Shown one piece after another: positions 61,888 through 64,000 of a stretch of 64,000 nt of DNA. The position numbers were made by a program, and so were the translations under genes. Where the stretch lies: assembly GCA_022360655.1 (NCBI GenBank), contig JAKSCK010000039.1, forward strand, positions 1 through 64,000. Direction: 5' to 3'. Under the pieces are notes generated by a model. That model did no database searches, was not told where the DNA came from, and saw only the letters and a list, made by a program, of their open reading frames with translations. Each line of letters opens with the position of its first letter. Position 1 is the first letter of the stretch. Source of the DNA: Spirochaetales bacterium (GTDB lineage Bacteria; Spirochaetota; Spirochaetia; DSM-2461).

Positions 61888-63384
61888 TTATTTTTCAGCA
61901 CGATAGGCGCGATACTGCAGTTCCAATTCCTCTAAAATGGCAGGGAAGCCTGCGCGATCTAATTGTGTTCGAAGGTCGGCCATGCCTTTTTCAGGATCAA
62001 CCAGCCCCCAATACAGAGGTGTTTTATACTGACCCATCACACTGGTAACGGCCGCAATTTCACTCTGAACACCTTCACTGTTGAAGTTAAAATCTCCGAT
62101 GGGATTGGACGCTTTTTTGGTGGAGTAATCAGCCTGCATCTCCAGCCAATAGTCCCAATCATTGGAGCTTGGAATGACCTTGGATTCCTGGTTCCATCCC
62201 CAGGAAGTGAAGGACCAGCCATCGGCAGGATCAAAGCCCTCTGGGAATCCTAATTTTCCATCCTGAACCACATAATGCACACCTTCTTGGCCATACTGCG
62301 TCAGGTTGTAATAGCGATCATCGGTGTGCAGTTTTTCAAGCAGTTTGAGCGCTTTCTCAGGATGGGCTGCATTACGATTAATCCCCATTCCATTGCAAAG
62401 ATAAGAAGAAACAACACGGTAGGGATGATTCTGATAGAAATCAAAGAAACCAAATTCCCAATCAGGATGGCGTTCAGAGGTGTTTTGATACAGGTTGTTC
62501 ACATTGATGCTGTTGCTCAAGGCAATGGCACTGGTGCCATTCTCAAAAGCATCACGGCTGCCCACCTGATTCGACATCACATTTTTGGACCAGAATCCTT
62601 TCTGCTGCCATTCTCGCATCAGCTTCAAGTAGTCCATAAAGGAATCCTCAAAAGCATCCACAACAATGGAACCATCAAGATCATTCATGGAAATACTGAC
62701 ATTCATGTTGTCCTGATCCAGGGGAAGCATAACCTGGGATTTCAATCCAGGGTACATCTGCTCAATCAATTGAATGTCCCAAGATCCGGCATTATACGGA
62801 AGCATGGCCGGCTCATTCTCTTTCACAGCTGTGAGGAAGGCGCCCAGTTTTTCCAGGCTATCAATCTCAGGATCCACTCCATACTTCACAGCCAAATCTT
62901 TTCGATAAAGGAAGCCATAGCCATCATATTCCGGGTTATTGCAAGGAACCATGTAGCTTCGACCATCAATGAGTGTTTCTCCCCATGCCTCTGGTGGTAA
63001 GGCATTGTAGAGATCTGGTGTGGATTCTTTGACCATGTCAGAAATATCGAGGAAGGCCCCATTCCGAGCTTCTCGAAAGTAGTAGGCCCAGTTTGAGGTA
63101 TAGATCAAATCAAAGCGTTCACCAGAAGCAAAGAGCAAGCCATACTTGGTTTGCCAATCGCCCCAAGGCAGATAGTTCACCTTTAAAGTGGCTCCAATGT
63201 CCTCCGCCATGTAGCCATTGAGCTCAGCAAGTACGGTCTCCGTATCGCGATGCGGCTCACCAATGAGATACATGGTGAGCTCATCAATGCCATCCTCTTT
63301 TTCCCCATTGGCAAAAGCCGGGGAAATTCCTGTCAGGGCGAGAATGGCAAGAAGCATCACCATTGTTTGCAGGGTCTTTTTCAT
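61888..63384 (-). CDS. ABC transporter substrate-binding protein, copy 1
   Basis: A 498-aa paralogue of the neighbouring gene, with signal peptide ending near SPAFANG. The ligand-facing middle part is where the two copies differ most (around residues 150-250 here: EQMYPGLKSQVMLPLDQDNMNV against ELMFSGLKSEVYLPVINEDWNI), so they may bind related but different sugars. GGAGG lies five bases before the ATG at 63384; an in-frame start at 63396 is less likely. It lies 156 bases after the permease. Confidence 0.9.
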   Translation of the reverse strand: MKKTLQTMVMLLAILALTGISPAFANGEKEDGIDELTMYLIGEPHRDTETVLAELNGYMAEDIGATLKVNYLPWGDWQTKYGLLFASGERFDLIYTSNWAYYFREARNGAFLDISDMVKESTPDLYNALPPEAWGETLIDGRSYMVPCNNPEYDGYGFLYRKDLAVKYGVDPEIDSLEKLGAFLTAVKENEPAMLPYNAGSWDIQLIEQMYPGLKSQVMLPLDQDNMNVSISMNDLDGSIVVDAFEDSFMDYLKLMREWQQKGFWSKNVMSNQVGSRDAFENGTSAIALSNSINVNNLYQNTSERHPDWEFGFFDFYQNHPYRVVSSYLCNGMGINRNAAHPEKALKLLEKLHTDDRYYNLTQYGQEGVHYVVQDGKLGFPEGFDPADGWSFTSWGWNQESKVIPSSNDWDYWLEMQADYSTKKASNPIGDFNFNSEGVQSEIAAVTSVMGQYKTPLYWGLVDPEKGMADLRTQLDRAGFPAILEELELQYRAYRAEK

Positions 63385-63493
63385 GAATTCCTCCAAATCT
63401 ATTCATCAGACCTTTTCAACATGTTGGAAGAGGCCGTCAAAGATCTTGAATACAACTCCATTTTGAGCTGTTCAACACGGATGATTTGCGAGA

Positions 63494-63515
63494 AGTTCAG
63501 ATCATGCACTGAACT
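63494..63515 (-). other. Intercistronic stem-loop
   Basis: AGTTCAG and CTGAACT form a perfect seven-pair stem with an eight-base loop 26 bases after the permease stop. No U-run follows. Together with 60267-60290 it fits an mRNA segment-stability element in this operon. Confidence 0.35.
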
Positions 63516-63540
63516 CCTTTGGGGGTATTTACCAGCGAGA

Positions 63541-64000
63541 TTACTCCTTCACAGCACCAATGGTGATTCCGCTGATAAAGTATTTTTGTACAAAGGGATA
63601 AAGGAAAATAATGGGGCCAGTTGCAATCACGGACATGGCCATTTTGATGGATTCATTCGGAAGGTCTGGAGTCGGAACGCCAGATTTTGCTGAAACCACA
63701 CTGGCAAACCGAACACTGGACAGCATTCGGTATAAGAAGTACTGCAAGGGGTATTTGGCTCGATCATCAATAAACAACAGAGCTGGCATCCATGAATTCC
63801 AATAATCCAAGGCAATGAAAAGTCCCACCGTTGCCAAAGCTGGCACACACATGGGAAGGATGAGACGAACAAGGATTCTCCACTCTCCAGCCCCATCCAT
63901 TTTGGCTGATTCAATCACCGACTCAGGGATGCTCTTCACATAATTTCTCATCACAAAGATGTAGAACGGTGCCAAAAGTGAAGGAAGTATTAAGGCCAAG
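63541..64000 (-). CDS. ABC transporter permease (LplC/CUT1-type, 5' end beyond window)
   Basis: About 153 codons of the C-terminal part of a sugar ABC permease, cut by the right edge. The EAA loop ESAKMDGAGEWRILVRLILP contacts the ATPase; three transmembrane helices are visible, and it ends KYFISGITIGAVKE, the usual C terminus of LplC/YtcP-type permeases. With the two binding proteins and the partner permease that should lie further right it forms the importer; a shared MsmK-like ATPase is expected elsewhere. Confidence 0.92.
   Translation of the reverse strand, partial: LALILPSLLAPFYIFVMRNYVKSIPESVIESAKMDGAGEWRILVRLILPMCVPALATVGLFIALDYWNSWMPALLFIDDRAKYPLQYFLYRMLSSVRFASVVSAKSGVPTPDLPNESIKMAMSVIATGPIIFLYPFVQKYFISGITIGAVKE

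Noticed and set aside
60343-63384. Tandem binding-protein genes considered as an assembly duplication
   Set aside because: The copies differ throughout, including signal peptides and ligand region, so this is a real old duplication.
1-64000. CRISPR arrays, insertion sequences, integrases, attachment sites
   Set aside because: No regularly spaced repeats, transposase or integrase motifs, or phage genes were seen; the tRNA has no partial copy nearby.

Overview
The window looks like a chromosome segment of a spirochaete (Spirochaetota, close to the Treponema/Spirochaeta group), probably saccharolytic and possibly free-living. The case rests on several family-specific features together: a periplasmic-flagellum sheath gene flaA beside a cheA / cheW-cheR fusion / cheX / cheY operon; a V-type ATPase operon in the order E, DUF2764-like, A, B, D, I, K; a UPF0164/FadL-like outer-membrane gene beside a giant RsbU-type phosphatase gene; and a 'spiro-SPASM' gene. 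Genes are densely packed, many with ATGA or TGATG overlaps. I see no insertion sequence, prophage or CRISPR array.

Layout. 1-4.4 kb (minus): an envelope/redox operon with a Pyr4-like membrane protein, a phosphoesterase-like/thioredoxin-like/CcdA-like fusion, a PilZ protein, an unknown protein and a metallophosphoesterase cut by the window edge. 4.5-12.1 kb: an MCP-like receptor, tRNA-Val(GAC), cheY, cheX, cheW-cheR, cheA and flaA (all minus). 12.2-20.3 kb: a tight seven-gene minus operon with GerMN and amidase genes plus five sugar-modification-type genes (ATP-grasp, PseG/SpsG-like + methyltransferase fusion, SpsF-like, GT-A, spiro-SPASM). 20.3-25.1 kb: lipoprotein-xseA-xseB (plus), DUF192 and an exported protein (minus), and a PEGA/beta-barrel gene (plus).

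25.1-37.7 kb: a zinc-ribbon protein, a 1.6-kaa propeller/HAMP/PP2C phosphatase and a 1-kaa helical-repeat protein (minus), a UPF0164 porin-like gene (plus), a TIR-like/ankyrin gene (minus), a TPR membrane protein (plus) and a trpR-family gene (minus). 37.8-43.1 kb: murG-cvpA-DNA polymerase III delta prime-like-ntrB-like-ntrC-like operon (minus). 43.2-47.4 kb: a phosphodiester glycosidase (minus), then GGDEF/EAL, YciO/Sua5-like and RRM genes (plus). 47.4-54.9 kb: the V-ATPase operon (minus), whose proteolipid carries all five Na+ ligands known from Enterococcus NtpK. 55-64 kb: an aldo/keto reductase, a GC-rich structured non-coding element, an AEC transporter with a sulfatase, and a sugar-uptake operon (permease, two tandem paralogous binding proteins, GH4 glycosidase).

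How the parts work together. The chemotaxis block forms a receptor-to-CheY chain with CheX as the phosphatase, next to the flagellar sheath gene. The GGDEF/EAL and PilZ proteins suggest c-di-GMP signalling. The last 9 kb look like capture, uptake and hydrolysis of a galactoside-like and possibly sulfated glycan. The strongest candidates for undescribed biology are the 12-20 kb glycan/envelope operon, the phosphoesterase-redox fusion beside a terpene-cyclase-like protein, and the structured element at 56.1-56.3 kb. Functions are assigned by reading translations by eye; no database search was run.
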